Source of the DNA: Gudongella sp049310905
GTDB lineage: Bacteria; Bacillota; Clostridia; Tissierellales; Tissierellaceae
Reading direction: 5' to 3'
Length of the DNA stretch: 36,931 bases
Assembly: GCF_049310905.1 (NCBI RefSeq)
Contig: NZ_JBMEMN010000027.1
Location: 1-36,931, forward strand
In this document: in pieces, positions 15,819 to 23,701 of the stretch
Layout of the letters: every line of letters starts with the position of its first letter
Numbering within the stretch: position 1 is the stretch's first letter
Position numbers and translations under genes: made by a program
The notes under the pieces: generated by a model
Seen by the model: only the letters and a program-made list of their open reading frames with translations
Database searches by the model: none
Told to the model about the DNA's origin: nothing

Positions 15819-16718
15819 CTAGTCTATGTGGTCAACTGTATCAAGAAGTATTTTTACGAACTTCTCAGCAGCCGGAGATAAACTTACACCCTTGAGGTGA
15901 CAAATTCCTACACTTCTACCTGGTATTTTCATACTTGTTTTTACGGAAAATACTTCCTTGCTGTCTATATAAGTATTGGAATATTCCTCTACCACAAATG
16001 CAAGACCTAATCCAATTCGTGCCAACTCAAGCAATAAATCGTGTGAACCTAGCTCAATTTCAGGTTCAACGCTAACTCCTTGAGAATTTAGAAAGTCTTC
16101 AATATATTCCCTTGATTTTGATCTGTTGTCAAGCATTATCAATGGATATTCAAGCAATTCAATGAAATCTATGTTCTTATTTCTAAGATGCTCAAACTTT
16201 TCTCCTGCCACCAGTATATCCTGAATCTTTTTAGTCCGTATTGTCTCAAGGTTAGTATCATCTATTGGCAGATTTAGAACAGCAATATCAATTTCCCCTG
16301 ATTTTAACGAGGCAGTCAGTTCCATTGTTGTCCTGTTTATAATCCTTAGCTTAACCAGAGGATGAATAGCATTGAATTTATCAAGATAATCAATCAGGTA
16401 ATACTTAGCTATTGTATCTCCCACTCCTATTCTAAGCTCTCCTTCAAAAAGATTCTTGCTATCAATGAGTCTTTTTTCCCCTTTCTCAATGAGATTTATT
16501 CCAGCATTTACATATTCGAATAGAAGTTCACCTTCCTTGGTCGGAACTACACCCTTTGGTGTCCTCGTAAACAATCTTACTTTCAGATCAGTTTCCAGCT
16601 GAGATATAATCTGACTTACTGCCGGTTGACTGATAAATAGCTTTTTCCCAGCTCTTGAAAAGCTTCTTTCTACGGCAACCTCATTGAATATCCTATATGG
16701 ATCCAGTTTAGTTCTCAT
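15819..16718 (-). CDS. LysR-family transcriptional regulator
   Basis: A 299-residue regulator. The N-terminal winged helix is typical: 'IFNEVAVERSFSRAGKKLFISQPAVSQIISQLE' around residues 9-42, then 'RLFTRTPKGVVPTKEGE'. The rest is the periplasmic-binding-protein-like effector domain (about 90-295). GGAGG lies seven bases before the ATG. It diverges from the CofE-like gene; its predicted -35 element lies inside a 14-bp palindrome that also touches the -10 of the divergent promoter, so it probably controls both itself and that gene. Effector unknown. Confidence 0.93.
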   Translation of the reverse strand: MRTKLDPYRIFNEVAVERSFSRAGKKLFISQPAVSQIISQLETDLKVRLFTRTPKGVVPTKEGELLFEYVNAGINLIEKGEKRLIDSKNLFEGELRIGVGDTIAKYYLIDYLDKFNAIHPLVKLRIINRTTMELTASLKSGEIDIAVLNLPIDDTNLETIRTKKIQDILVAGEKFEHLRNKNIDFIELLEYPLIMLDNRSKSREYIEDFLNSQGVSVEPEIELGSHDLLLELARIGLGLAFVVEEYSNTYIDSKEVFSVKTSMKIPGRSVGICHLKGVSLSPAAEKFVKILLDTVDHID

Positions 16719-16755
16719 ATAACCCCTCCTTATTACCCTTATATTTATTATTTAT

Positions 16756-16795
16756 TTTACTTATATCATAAAATAAAATATACTTTACGTAAAGT
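16756..16795. promoter_or_regulatory. Overlapping divergent promoters with a shared LysR-type palindrome
   Basis: Plus strand: TTTACT at 16756-16761, 17-base spacer, TATACT at 16779-16784. Minus strand: TTTACG at 16793-16788, 17-base spacer, TATGAT at 16770-16765. The perfect palindrome ACTTTACGTAAAGT (16782-16795) overlaps the plus-strand -10 and contains the minus-strand -35. This layout suits one regulator acting on both genes. Confidence 0.72.
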
Positions 16796-16831
16796 GATAA
16801 ATAAACCTATGTAAAAAGGGAGTGATGCTTT

Positions 16832-18022
16832 GTGGAAAGAATGGTGGGTACTGTAGTCCGAGGTCTTAGAGCACCTATAATCAAAGAAGGCGACGACATT
16901 GCCAGGGTTGTTGTAGATACAGTTGTACAAGCTGCTGATAATGAAGGGTATAACATACAGGACAAGGATATTATAACAATAACAGAGTCAATTGTGGCAA
17001 GAGCTCAGGGAAACTATGCATCGATTGATTCAATTGCAGAAGATGTTGTTAAAAAGTTTGGTGACGACGAGTTTGGAGTTATATTTCCTATTCTAAGTAG
17101 AAATAGATTCGCTGTTGTTCTCCGTGGATTGGCAAAAGAGGCAAAAAAAATATATCTTATGCTAAGCTATCCTGCTGATGAAGTCGGGAATCATCTTGTT
17201 GATATGGATGTTCTAGATGTTAAAGGTGTAAATCCATGGACAGATGTACTGACTGAAAAGCAATTTAGAGACTACTTCGGCTATATAAAACACCCATTTA
17301 CTGGTGTAGACTATATTGAGTATTACAAATCAATCATGGAAGAATACAATATAGATTTTGAAATTATATTTTCAAATAATCCGCTAACAATTTTGAACTT
17401 TACAAAAAATGTAATCGCTTGTGACATCCACACTAGATTTAGAACCAAAGGACTTTTGAAGAAATATGGTGGTCAAAAAATATATGGTCTTGATGATATT
17501 TTGAATGTCCCTCTTGATGGAAGCGGCTACAACCAAGAATATGGACTTCTTGGATCCAATAAATCCTCTGAAGACAGAATAAAACTATTTCCAAGAGACG
17601 GTCAGCCAATTGTTGAGAAAATTCAGAGAGAAATAAAGGAAATTACTGGAAAAACTGTAGAGGTTATGATTTATGGTGATGGTGCATTTAAGGATCCTGT
17701 AGGTAAGATATGGGAATTAGCTGATCCTGTGGTATCACCTGCTTACACAAAGGGCTTAGATGGTACTCCCTCTGAAGTCAAGCTTAAATATCTTGCAGAT
17801 AATGATTTTGGTCATCTTGAAGGAACAGAACTAAAAAAAGCTATTTCTGATTATATCAGAAACAAAGACGATTCGCTGGTTGGTGAAATGGTTTCTCAAG
17901 GCACTACCCCTAGAAGATTAACTGATCTGATTGGATCATTATCAGATTTGACTTCAGGAAGTGGTGACAAGGGAACTCCAATCATATTTATCCAAGGCTA
18001 CTTTGACAGTTATATCAAATAA
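16832..18022 (+). CDS. Coenzyme F420-0:L-glutamate ligase (CofE)-like protein
   Basis: A 396-residue protein starting with GTG, preceded by AAAGGGAGTGA. The opening 'GTVVRGLRAPIIKEGDDIARVVVDTV' and the 'DKDIITITESIVARAQGNY' segment match the F420_ligase (CofE/FbiB) fold, in which CofE adds glutamate to F420-0. It is much longer than archaeal CofE (about 250). No other F420 gene (cofC, cofD, fbiC) is in the window and most Firmicutes lack F420, so a different amide ligase or amino-acid-related role is likely. The C-terminal part ends in a glycine/serine-rich 'LTSGSGDKGTPIIFIQGYFDSYIK'. Probable target of the divergent LysR. Confidence 0.8.
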   Translation: MERMVGTVVRGLRAPIIKEGDDIARVVVDTVVQAADNEGYNIQDKDIITITESIVARAQGNYASIDSIAEDVVKKFGDDEFGVIFPILSRNRFAVVLRGLAKEAKKIYLMLSYPADEVGNHLVDMDVLDVKGVNPWTDVLTEKQFRDYFGYIKHPFTGVDYIEYYKSIMEEYNIDFEIIFSNNPLTILNFTKNVIACDIHTRFRTKGLLKKYGGQKIYGLDDILNVPLDGSGYNQEYGLLGSNKSSEDRIKLFPRDGQPIVEKIQREIKEITGKTVEVMIYGDGAFKDPVGKIWELADPVVSPAYTKGLDGTPSEVKLKYLADNDFGHLEGTELKKAISDYIRNKDDSLVGEMVSQGTTPRRLTDLIGSLSDLTSGSGDKGTPIIFIQGYFDSYIK

Positions 18023-18034
18023 TAGACATAAGAT

Positions 18035-18059
18035 GGCAGCCCAACGGGCTGCCTATTTT
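18035..18059. terminator. Bidirectional terminator between CofE-like and universal stress genes
   Basis: GGCAGCCC and GGGCTGCC pair around a three-base loop (18035-18053), followed on the plus strand by TATTTTA. The stem reaches the stop codon of the convergent universal stress gene. The T-run is weak. Confidence 0.65.
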
Positions 18060-18478
18060 ACTACCATAACAGATTTCGGTGCATAGTTAAGAACCTTGTT
18101 TGAAACACTTCCAAGCAATGACCTTGATGAAATATTTGCGCCTCTTCTACCCATCACAATAAGATCATAGTTTTCATCTTCAGCAATATCAATTATGGTT
18201 TCTGCAACATCTCCGTTTCTAAGCATCGTTTCAACATTTCCAGGATAATCACCAATTACATCTAGAGATGCTTCTAAAACTTTCTTACCCTTTTCTATGT
18301 TTTTCTTGCTTAGTTCCGATGTATAATCCTGTTCTATAATGTAAGGATTGTCCCTTTGACTGTTTACAACAGTCAAAATGAGTATTTCACTGTTATTTAA
18401 CAATCCAATTTCTTTGGCTTTATTCAGTGCCTTAACTGAGTTTTCTGATCCATCAACAGGTACCAAGATTCTTTTCAT
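18053..18478 (-). CDS. Universal stress protein (UspA family)
   Basis: A 141-residue single Usp domain. It begins 'MKRILVPVDGSENSVKAL' and carries the ATP-binding motif G110-x2-G113-x9-G123-S124 ('MGRRGANISSRSLLGSVSN'), so it should bind nucleotide as a dimer. GGGGGCG precedes the ATG. It lies downstream of the M20 terminator and so is probably transcribed separately; its stop codon is touched by the terminator hairpin shared with the CofE-like gene. Its role next to amino-acid genes is unknown. Confidence 0.93.
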   Translation of the reverse strand: MKRILVPVDGSENSVKALNKAKEIGLLNNSEILILTVVNSQRDNPYIIEQDYTSELSKKNIEKGKKVLEASLDVIGDYPGNVETMLRNGDVAETIIDIAEDENYDLIVMGRRGANISSRSLLGSVSNKVLNYAPKSVMVVK

Positions 18479-18561
18479 ATTGTTCGCCCCCTGTAAACTT
18501 GTATTATTTTTTTATCATATACCCTTTAATTATAAATAATATACTATTTGAAAGGCTATAT

Positions 18562-18600
18562 TTAAAAAAATAGATCCGATGGTTAACCACCGGATCTATT
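18562..18600 (-). terminator. Rho-independent terminator of the rocB-symporter-M20 operon
   Basis: A stem with arms AATAGATCCG and CGGATCTATT (18600-18591 and 18578-18569) and a 12-base loop containing a further GGTTAACC palindrome is followed on the minus strand by a run of seven T. It starts two bases after the M20 stop. Confidence 0.9.
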
Positions 18601-18602
18601 AA

Positions 18603-19802
18603 TCACTTAATCAAATTCTTTTCGAGGAATTTGTATATGACCTCTGATGTCTCCACTACACTGTTTAAGTTGACGTATTCATCAGCAGTATGGTAGTTCT
18701 CACCACTTGGTCCAAATACAAATGTAGGTATACCGGCTCTCGTACCCAGATAATTGAAATCTCCTATGCTCGAGAAATACTGGATATCAACTCTTGTACC
18801 AGTTACCTCATTTATACTTTCCATTAAAAGCTTGGTGTATTGGTTGTCTTCTTCAACAATATACGGATCAAAACCGCCGTTTAGTGAATGTGGTGAATCT
18901 CTGAATTTAACCTGTATTTCAGCCTGGATACCTGCTCTTTCGGCAGCATCCATAACCTCCTGTACCAGGTACTCCCTTGATTCTCCACGAACTACGTGTC
19001 TGAATACCGTAAAAACAGCTTTTTCTGCTACACTGCAAGCAGCTCCTCCACCATTCATTCCAATGATACAGATGTCTCCCTTCCCCAATTTTTCGTCTTG
19101 TATTAGCTCAGTGTTCTTCAATTCCAAAATCAACTTTGAAGCCTCCACAATGGCACTTAAGCCCATTTCAGGGTTAGCGGCATGAGCTGCCTTGCCTTTG
19201 AGGAAGACTGAGTAATTCCAGCCTCCTCTGGCTCCCAGGCATAACACCGGGAAAGGCTTTCCAACAAAACCACTGCTTGGTTCAGGAACAATTGCTGCAT
19301 CAATGTCATCTGTTATTCCATCCAAAATCAATGCGTCTGTACCGAGACCATATGGGCCTTCTTCATCGGATACAATCGTATAAACTATTTCACCTGCAAA
19401 GCTACTATGATTTCTCTTGAATGCTTCAACAGCCATCATAATTGCAGCAACACCTGACTTCATGTCAAGAGCTCCTAGTCCATACAACTTATCACCGTCT
19501 CTTATAGGTTCAGTTGGATCTGTTGACCAATCTTCAGTCTTTTCTACGGTATCAACATGACCATTGAGAAGAATCCTCGGCCCATCTGAATCACCCTTTA
19601 ATCTTCCAACCACATTGATGCCGTTGTACTTCAGTATTCTATCTTCGGAGTAACGATGGTACTCAGCGGGAATATCCCTGACCTTGAACCATTTAAGAAC
19701 ATACTCCATCACTTCTTCTTCTTTTAGATATGGACTGTATATGGAGATGAGCTCGGCTAAAAGCTTCTCTAGTTTTTCCTTGTCAATTACACTCTGCATC
19801 AT
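18603..19802 (-). CDS. M20-family metallo-deacylase/peptidase (ArgE/DapE-like)
   Basis: A 399-residue zinc hydrolase. Metal-binding residues follow the M20 pattern: H82-x-D84 in 'LLNGHVDTV', D113 in 'GALDMKSG', and the catalytic/metal E147-E148 in 'VSDEEG'. A dimerisation lid lies between about 195 and 305. The family removes acyl groups from amino acids or cleaves dipeptides; the substrate is not readable. It begins 18 bases after the symporter gene, with GGAGGAG upstream, and is last in the rocB-symporter-M20 operon, suggesting release of a free amino acid after uptake. Confidence 0.9.
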   Translation of the reverse strand: MMQSVIDKEKLEKLLAELISIYSPYLKEEEVMEYVLKWFKVRDIPAEYHRYSEDRILKYNGINVVGRLKGDSDGPRILLNGHVDTVEKTEDWSTDPTEPIRDGDKLYGLGALDMKSGVAAIMMAVEAFKRNHSSFAGEIVYTIVSDEEGPYGLGTDALILDGITDDIDAAIVPEPSSGFVGKPFPVLCLGARGGWNYSVFLKGKAAHAANPEMGLSAIVEASKLILELKNTELIQDEKLGKGDICIIGMNGGGAACSVAEKAVFTVFRHVVRGESREYLVQEVMDAAERAGIQAEIQVKFRDSPHSLNGGFDPYIVEEDNQYTKLLMESINEVTGTRVDIQYFSSIGDFNYLGTRAGIPTFVFGPSGENYHTADEYVNLNSVVETSEVIYKFLEKNLIK

Positions 19803-19820
19803 TCCCCATTCTCCTCCTTT

Positions 19821-21191
19821 TTAAGCTTTACCAATATCCTTTAGATAGTACTCCTTGGAAGTAAAGAACTCTTTTGTAAGGTCCTTGACCTCTCCATGAA
19901 GCATAAACAAAGCGAACATATTCGGGAATATAATCATTGCAAGCATTATATCAAGGAATATCCAAAGTGTCTGTGCTCCGCCTGCTGCTCCAATTACTAT
20001 TGATGCAAGGTAAACATATCTCATAACTCTTGAGAATTTTAGACCGAATAGGAACTCTGCCTGCTTCTCACCATAGAATATAACCACGATGATAGTTGAT
20101 ACAACAAACATCAACAATGCTACAGTTACAAGAGTACCACCAATAGGTCCATAGAAGTTGTTAAATGCTGCAGCTGGTAATCCTGATGGATTATCCATTG
20201 CACCAGGCTGTGTCCAGATATCAGTAGAAAGTACAACAAATGCAGTAGTAGTACAAATTACAAGTGTATCTACTATGATTTCAAACAATCCCCAGAATCC
20301 CTGTCTAACAGCATGGTCATTAGTTGCTGCGGAGTGAGCCATTGGAGCAGTACCCATACCAGCTTCGTTTGAATAAACGCCTCTTGCTACTCCCCATCTG
20401 ATTGATGCTGCAACTACTGATCCTGCAAATCCACCGACTGCTGACATTGGTGTAAAAGCACTCCCAAAGATAAGACCAAATACTCTAGGAACTTCTGCGA
20501 TATTTACTATCACTATGATCATTGCAGCTAAAAAGTAAGCTCCCGCCATAAATGGTACCAGTTTTTCAGTAGTGCTTGCAATTCTCTTGATACCACCAAC
20601 AACAACAAGTCCTACTAGAATAAGAGTTACAACACCTGTTATTATTGGATTTAATCCAAATGCTTCCTGTGCTGAAGCGGATACTGAATTTGCCTGAACC
20701 ATAATACTTGGTATAAGCTCAAGCATTAGCATCAGTGCAAAGAATGATCCTAGCCATGGCATCTTAAGACCTTTTTTCATGTAATACATCGGTCCACCAA
20801 CATACTCGCCTTCTTCATTCTTTTCTCTGTACTTAAATCCAAGTACGATTTCAACGAACTTTGATCCCATTCCCATCAGGGCCATAACCCACATCCAGAA
20901 AATGGCTCCAGGTCCACCAAACATTATTGCTGCAGGTACACCTATTATGTTAGATGCTCCTACTGTTGAAGCTAGTGCAGCTGTTGCAGCCTGAAATGGT
21001 GATACTTCACCTTTCTCTGCTTTGGTGAACATTTTCCCGAACGTCTGCTTGATTATGTACGGGAAGTAACGAATCTGAAAGAATCCAAGTCTTGCTGACA
21101 GTACAAATCCTCCCAGACCAAGTGTGATCAGCATGGGCCATCCCCACACAATACCCGTAATCCAGTTTACAAAATTAATAATTGCTTCCAT
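19821..21191 (-). CDS. Sodium:alanine symporter family (AGCS) transporter
   Basis: A 456-residue integral membrane protein with about 10-11 helices that imports a small amino acid (alanine or glycine in known members) with Na+. The AGCS hallmarks are 'FQAATAALASTVGASNIIGVPAAI' near residues 65-90, 'YVGGPMYYMKKG' and 'YSNEAGMGTAPMAHSAA'. GAGGAGG precedes the ATG. It sits between rocB and the M20 deacylase in one operon. The substrate here may be an arginine- or alanine-related amino acid, but this is inference from neighbours. Confidence 0.94.
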   Translation of the reverse strand: MEAIINFVNWITGIVWGWPMLITLGLGGFVLSARLGFFQIRYFPYIIKQTFGKMFTKAEKGEVSPFQAATAALASTVGASNIIGVPAAIMFGGPGAIFWMWVMALMGMGSKFVEIVLGFKYREKNEEGEYVGGPMYYMKKGLKMPWLGSFFALMLMLELIPSIMVQANSVSASAQEAFGLNPIITGVVTLILVGLVVVGGIKRIASTTEKLVPFMAGAYFLAAMIIVIVNIAEVPRVFGLIFGSAFTPMSAVGGFAGSVVAASIRWGVARGVYSNEAGMGTAPMAHSAATNDHAVRQGFWGLFEIIVDTLVICTTTAFVVLSTDIWTQPGAMDNPSGLPAAAFNNFYGPIGGTLVTVALLMFVVSTIIVVIFYGEKQAEFLFGLKFSRVMRYVYLASIVIGAAGGAQTLWIFLDIMLAMIIFPNMFALFMLHGEVKDLTKEFFTSKEYYLKDIGKA

Positions 21192-21241
21192 ACAATACCT
21201 CCTCTTGATTTTTTTATCTTAAATGCCTGTGGCACCTAAAA

Positions 21242-22882
21242 TCATGATGATAATAGATAATCAATTGCAAATTTAGTCAACTTAGGGGTATTTTCCAATA
21301 AATCTTCTCTTAATACCCTCTCAGTAAACTTATGATAGTCCTTACCCCATGGTCCGATATTGATTATTGGAACAGAAATTTCCTCAAGATCCTTAAATGG
21401 GATTGAATAGGTCTTGTTCCAATGGGGCATATTTTTTTCTATATATGGTACTACTGATTCGCTGTTATTTAGAGCTACGTAACTCAGGTCGGAGATTCCC
21501 ATAAAATAATGCTTTCTAGCATAGCATTGGCCGAGCTCTTCCTTGGCATATTGAATGAGATGAAGTCCTAGATGCTTTGCTTTCTCCGATAGGTCCTTGA
21601 AGTCAAGATTTGCAATATGAGGATAATAAGGTGGTGAAAATGCTATTACAACCTTTGGATTCTTGTCATTCATAAAATCGATAGTCAAACTTATGAGATC
21701 CAAAGTACTATCTGGTATGTTAGTCTTTCCTTCTGCTATGTCATTTATGATCTTTTCCACTCTTTTGTCATAGGCTTTTAGATACTCATCTCCAGAATCC
21801 TCCAGAGCTTGCTGATAAGCTTCTGAAAAGTACATGACATTTGATTTCCATGGTAGACTTTCAATTGGCTGATGACCCATAATCCTGAATCTGCTGTAAT
21901 GTTCGTTTATTCTCTTGATTACAGTATCAAATGCCTTAATAGTTAATCTTCGTGTGTTTTCAAGAATATCTTTGGGTGTTTGTGTCAGTGTAAGCACAGA
22001 GAAGTAACCACCGGCTGATTCTGGTATTGAAGCATCGTATTGTTCCTTAGTATCCCTCATAAAGCTCCAAGATGGTGGAGGTGACACTTCACCTTCTACA
22101 ACATCGGAGAACAAAGGATTCATATCTGTTGAGGTTACAATTTCTGATAGCACATGTGAAGGATTCAGTCCTTGAAATATATGACCAAGATGAGTTTTTC
22201 TTCCTCTTACATAAACTACAACCATGGTTTTCCCCACAGATCCCTCGTAGAAAATCGCCCTGCCCTTTTCGTCTCTCTCATGAGGTTCTCCATCCACGCA
22301 CATTAGGTATTGAAGTCCATGCTTATCCTTCAATTTTTTTAGAAGGCTTGCTCCTTCTCTGGCACCCTGAGAAAGAGATTCTTCATCAGGTACTGATAAA
22401 AACAGTAAATTTCCATTAAATTCTTCAAGTTCCGAATAATCCTTTAGTAATAACATATGTATTGCTCCAGCAGCTTTCATGTCTGCTGTCCCTCTACCAA
22501 ATATCCATTTACCTGATTCAAGATCATCTCTTGTCTCCTGGTTGATATCAGCATCGGAAATTTTTTCTATAAGTTTCTCAGGATTGTATGCCAAGTCTTT
22601 TAGTCTTCCATAATCGTATGAATCTACTACATCATGATGATGCAATAATATTACTGTACCCGGTCCATCTCCTCGTCTAAGTCCCCAAACCACTGATCGT
22701 CCTAGTGGATCATCACTTAATTGATATTTCCCATACAATTCCGGATTCTCCTTGAAGTAGTCAAGATCACCCAGCCAGTTATGGATAAAAGCCTCAACGT
22801 CCTTCTCTAACTCAGTACCTGTATCACTTTGAATTTCTACTAGTTCATAAAATAATTCTCTCAGTTCATTCTTGTTCATCAT
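21242..22882 (-). CDS. rocB: RocB-like M20-family arginine utilisation protein
   Basis: A 546-residue protein of the M20 superfamily. The sequence 'LLHHHDVVDSYDYG' near 79-92, 'GRGTADMKAAGA' and 'PDEESLSQGAREG' give the metal ligands, and the length and 'FKENPELYGKYQLSDDPLGRSVVWGL' insertion match the RocB group found in Bacillus arginine catabolism. Its precise reaction is not settled even in Bacillus. First gene of a three-gene operon with the AGCS symporter (50-base gap) and the M20 deacylase, with a strong promoter and an inverted repeat at the start of transcription. No other roc gene is in the window. Confidence 0.87.
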   Translation of the reverse strand: MMNKNELRELFYELVEIQSDTGTELEKDVEAFIHNWLGDLDYFKENPELYGKYQLSDDPLGRSVVWGLRRGDGPGTVILLHHHDVVDSYDYGRLKDLAYNPEKLIEKISDADINQETRDDLESGKWIFGRGTADMKAAGAIHMLLLKDYSELEEFNGNLLFLSVPDEESLSQGAREGASLLKKLKDKHGLQYLMCVDGEPHERDEKGRAIFYEGSVGKTMVVVYVRGRKTHLGHIFQGLNPSHVLSEIVTSTDMNPLFSDVVEGEVSPPPSWSFMRDTKEQYDASIPESAGGYFSVLTLTQTPKDILENTRRLTIKAFDTVIKRINEHYSRFRIMGHQPIESLPWKSNVMYFSEAYQQALEDSGDEYLKAYDKRVEKIINDIAEGKTNIPDSTLDLISLTIDFMNDKNPKVVIAFSPPYYPHIANLDFKDLSEKAKHLGLHLIQYAKEELGQCYARKHYFMGISDLSYVALNNSESVVPYIEKNMPHWNKTYSIPFKDLEEISVPIINIGPWGKDYHKFTERVLREDLLENTPKLTKFAIDYLLSS

Positions 22883-22918
22883 ATCACTCCCAAGTATTGG
22901 AATTCTTTTGAATTATTA

Positions 22919-22968
22919 AAATATTAACACTTAATATTTATTATACATAACTTTACTACATCGGTCAA
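22919..22968 (-). promoter_or_regulatory. rocB promoter with an inverted repeat at +1
   Basis: Minus strand: TTGACC at 22968-22963, 17-base spacer, TATAAT at 22945-22940. Directly downstream, AAATATTAA and TTAATATTT form a 21-bp inverted repeat around CAC (22919-22939), which would cover the transcription start: a classic repressor position. Confidence 0.78.
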
Positions 22969-23009
22969 ATAAAGAGCTCTCGATATTTAACTATCAAGAG
23001 CTCTTTATT
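22968..23009 (-). terminator. Terminator of the GntR-RCK_C gene
   Basis: The 13-base arms AATAAAGAGCTCT and AGAGCTCTTTATT are exact reverse complements and the inner GATA/TATC extend the stem past one mismatch. On the minus strand the stem ends in CTTTATTTG. It abuts the rocB -35 element, so the upstream gene is insulated from rocB. Confidence 0.82.
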
Positions 23010-23016
23010 TCAACAT

Positions 23017-23640
23017 TTAATCTTCATCTATGAATATCTTTACTGCTTCAAAAACCTCATCTTCCCCAATAATAAGAAGAATATCGCCCTTTTTAATTAC
23101 AGCATATGGCCCAGGCGATAGAATAGTTTCATCAGCTCGCCTTATTCCAACAATTGTTGCACCGGTATTTTGCCAGAAATTTATTTCACCAATTGACTTC
23201 CCCGTAATCCTGCATTTATCAGTAATTTCCAGCTCAAACGGAGTCAGTGCTGTAGTATGACTCAATATACTGCTTCTTTCAATAATTTTATCAATGATCT
23301 CCAGAATTTCATCCTCAATTTCCTGCTTTTTTTCTGCAAGCTCCATTATTTTCATTCTATAAGAGGTTACACTTTCAATATTTTTAAATCTGTTGATATA
23401 CTTATATGCCTTATCCTTTGAAAGAATTGTAATACCACTACCCTTGGAAGACTCTACCACACCAACATCTTCAAGTATCTTAATTGCCCTTCTTATGGTT
23501 TCAGGAGACACATTGTAGGTGCCAGCAAGGGTTGACCTGCCGTAGAGTTTTTCTCCTTCTTCATACTGACCCTTGTAGATGGCATTTGCAATATCCAGTG
23601 CTATTTTTTCATACCTTGGACTTGAATGATTATCATCCAT
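23017..23640 (-). CDS. GntR-type regulator with RCK_C (TrkA-C) domain, BusR-like
   Basis: A 207-residue regulator taken from the ATG of MDDNHSSPRY (GAGG eight bases before it); a GTG three codons earlier is less likely. Domains: GntR winged helix about 8-72 ('KLYGRSTLAGTYNVSPETIRRAIKILEDVGVV'), a coiled coil about 85-122, and RCK_C about 130-207 ('GKSIGEINFWQNTGATIVGIRR' and 'VIKKGDILLIIGEDE'). This is the architecture of BusR, the c-di-AMP-dependent repressor of glycine-betaine uptake in lactic streptococci, where the RCK_C domain binds the nucleotide. No betaine transporter is nearby; the neighbours are amino-acid catabolism genes. Ligand and target are inferred. Confidence 0.85.
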   Translation of the reverse strand: MDDNHSSPRYEKIALDIANAIYKGQYEEGEKLYGRSTLAGTYNVSPETIRRAIKILEDVGVVESSKGSGITILSKDKAYKYINRFKNIESVTSYRMKIMELAEKKQEIEDEILEIIDKIIERSSILSHTTALTPFELEITDKCRITGKSIGEINFWQNTGATIVGIRRADETILSPGPYAVIKKGDILLIIGEDEVFEAVKIFIDED

Positions 23641-23672
23641 TCTCAACACCTCTTTAACTTTTCTTGAACACT

Positions 23673-23701
23673 ATTTTACCATGATTTGCTTCATCAGACA
23701 A
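23673..23701 (-). promoter_or_regulatory. Candidate promoter of the GntR-RCK_C gene
   Basis: Minus strand: TTGTCT at 23701-23696, 17-base spacer, TAAAAT at 23678-23673. It lies in the 61-base gap after the oxidoreductase operon, where no terminator is seen, so read-through from that operon is also possible. Confidence 0.55.

Noticed and set aside
16832..18022. Evidence that the organism makes coenzyme F420
   Set aside because: A single CofE-like gene without cofC, cofD or fbiC is insufficient; the protein length also differs from CofE.
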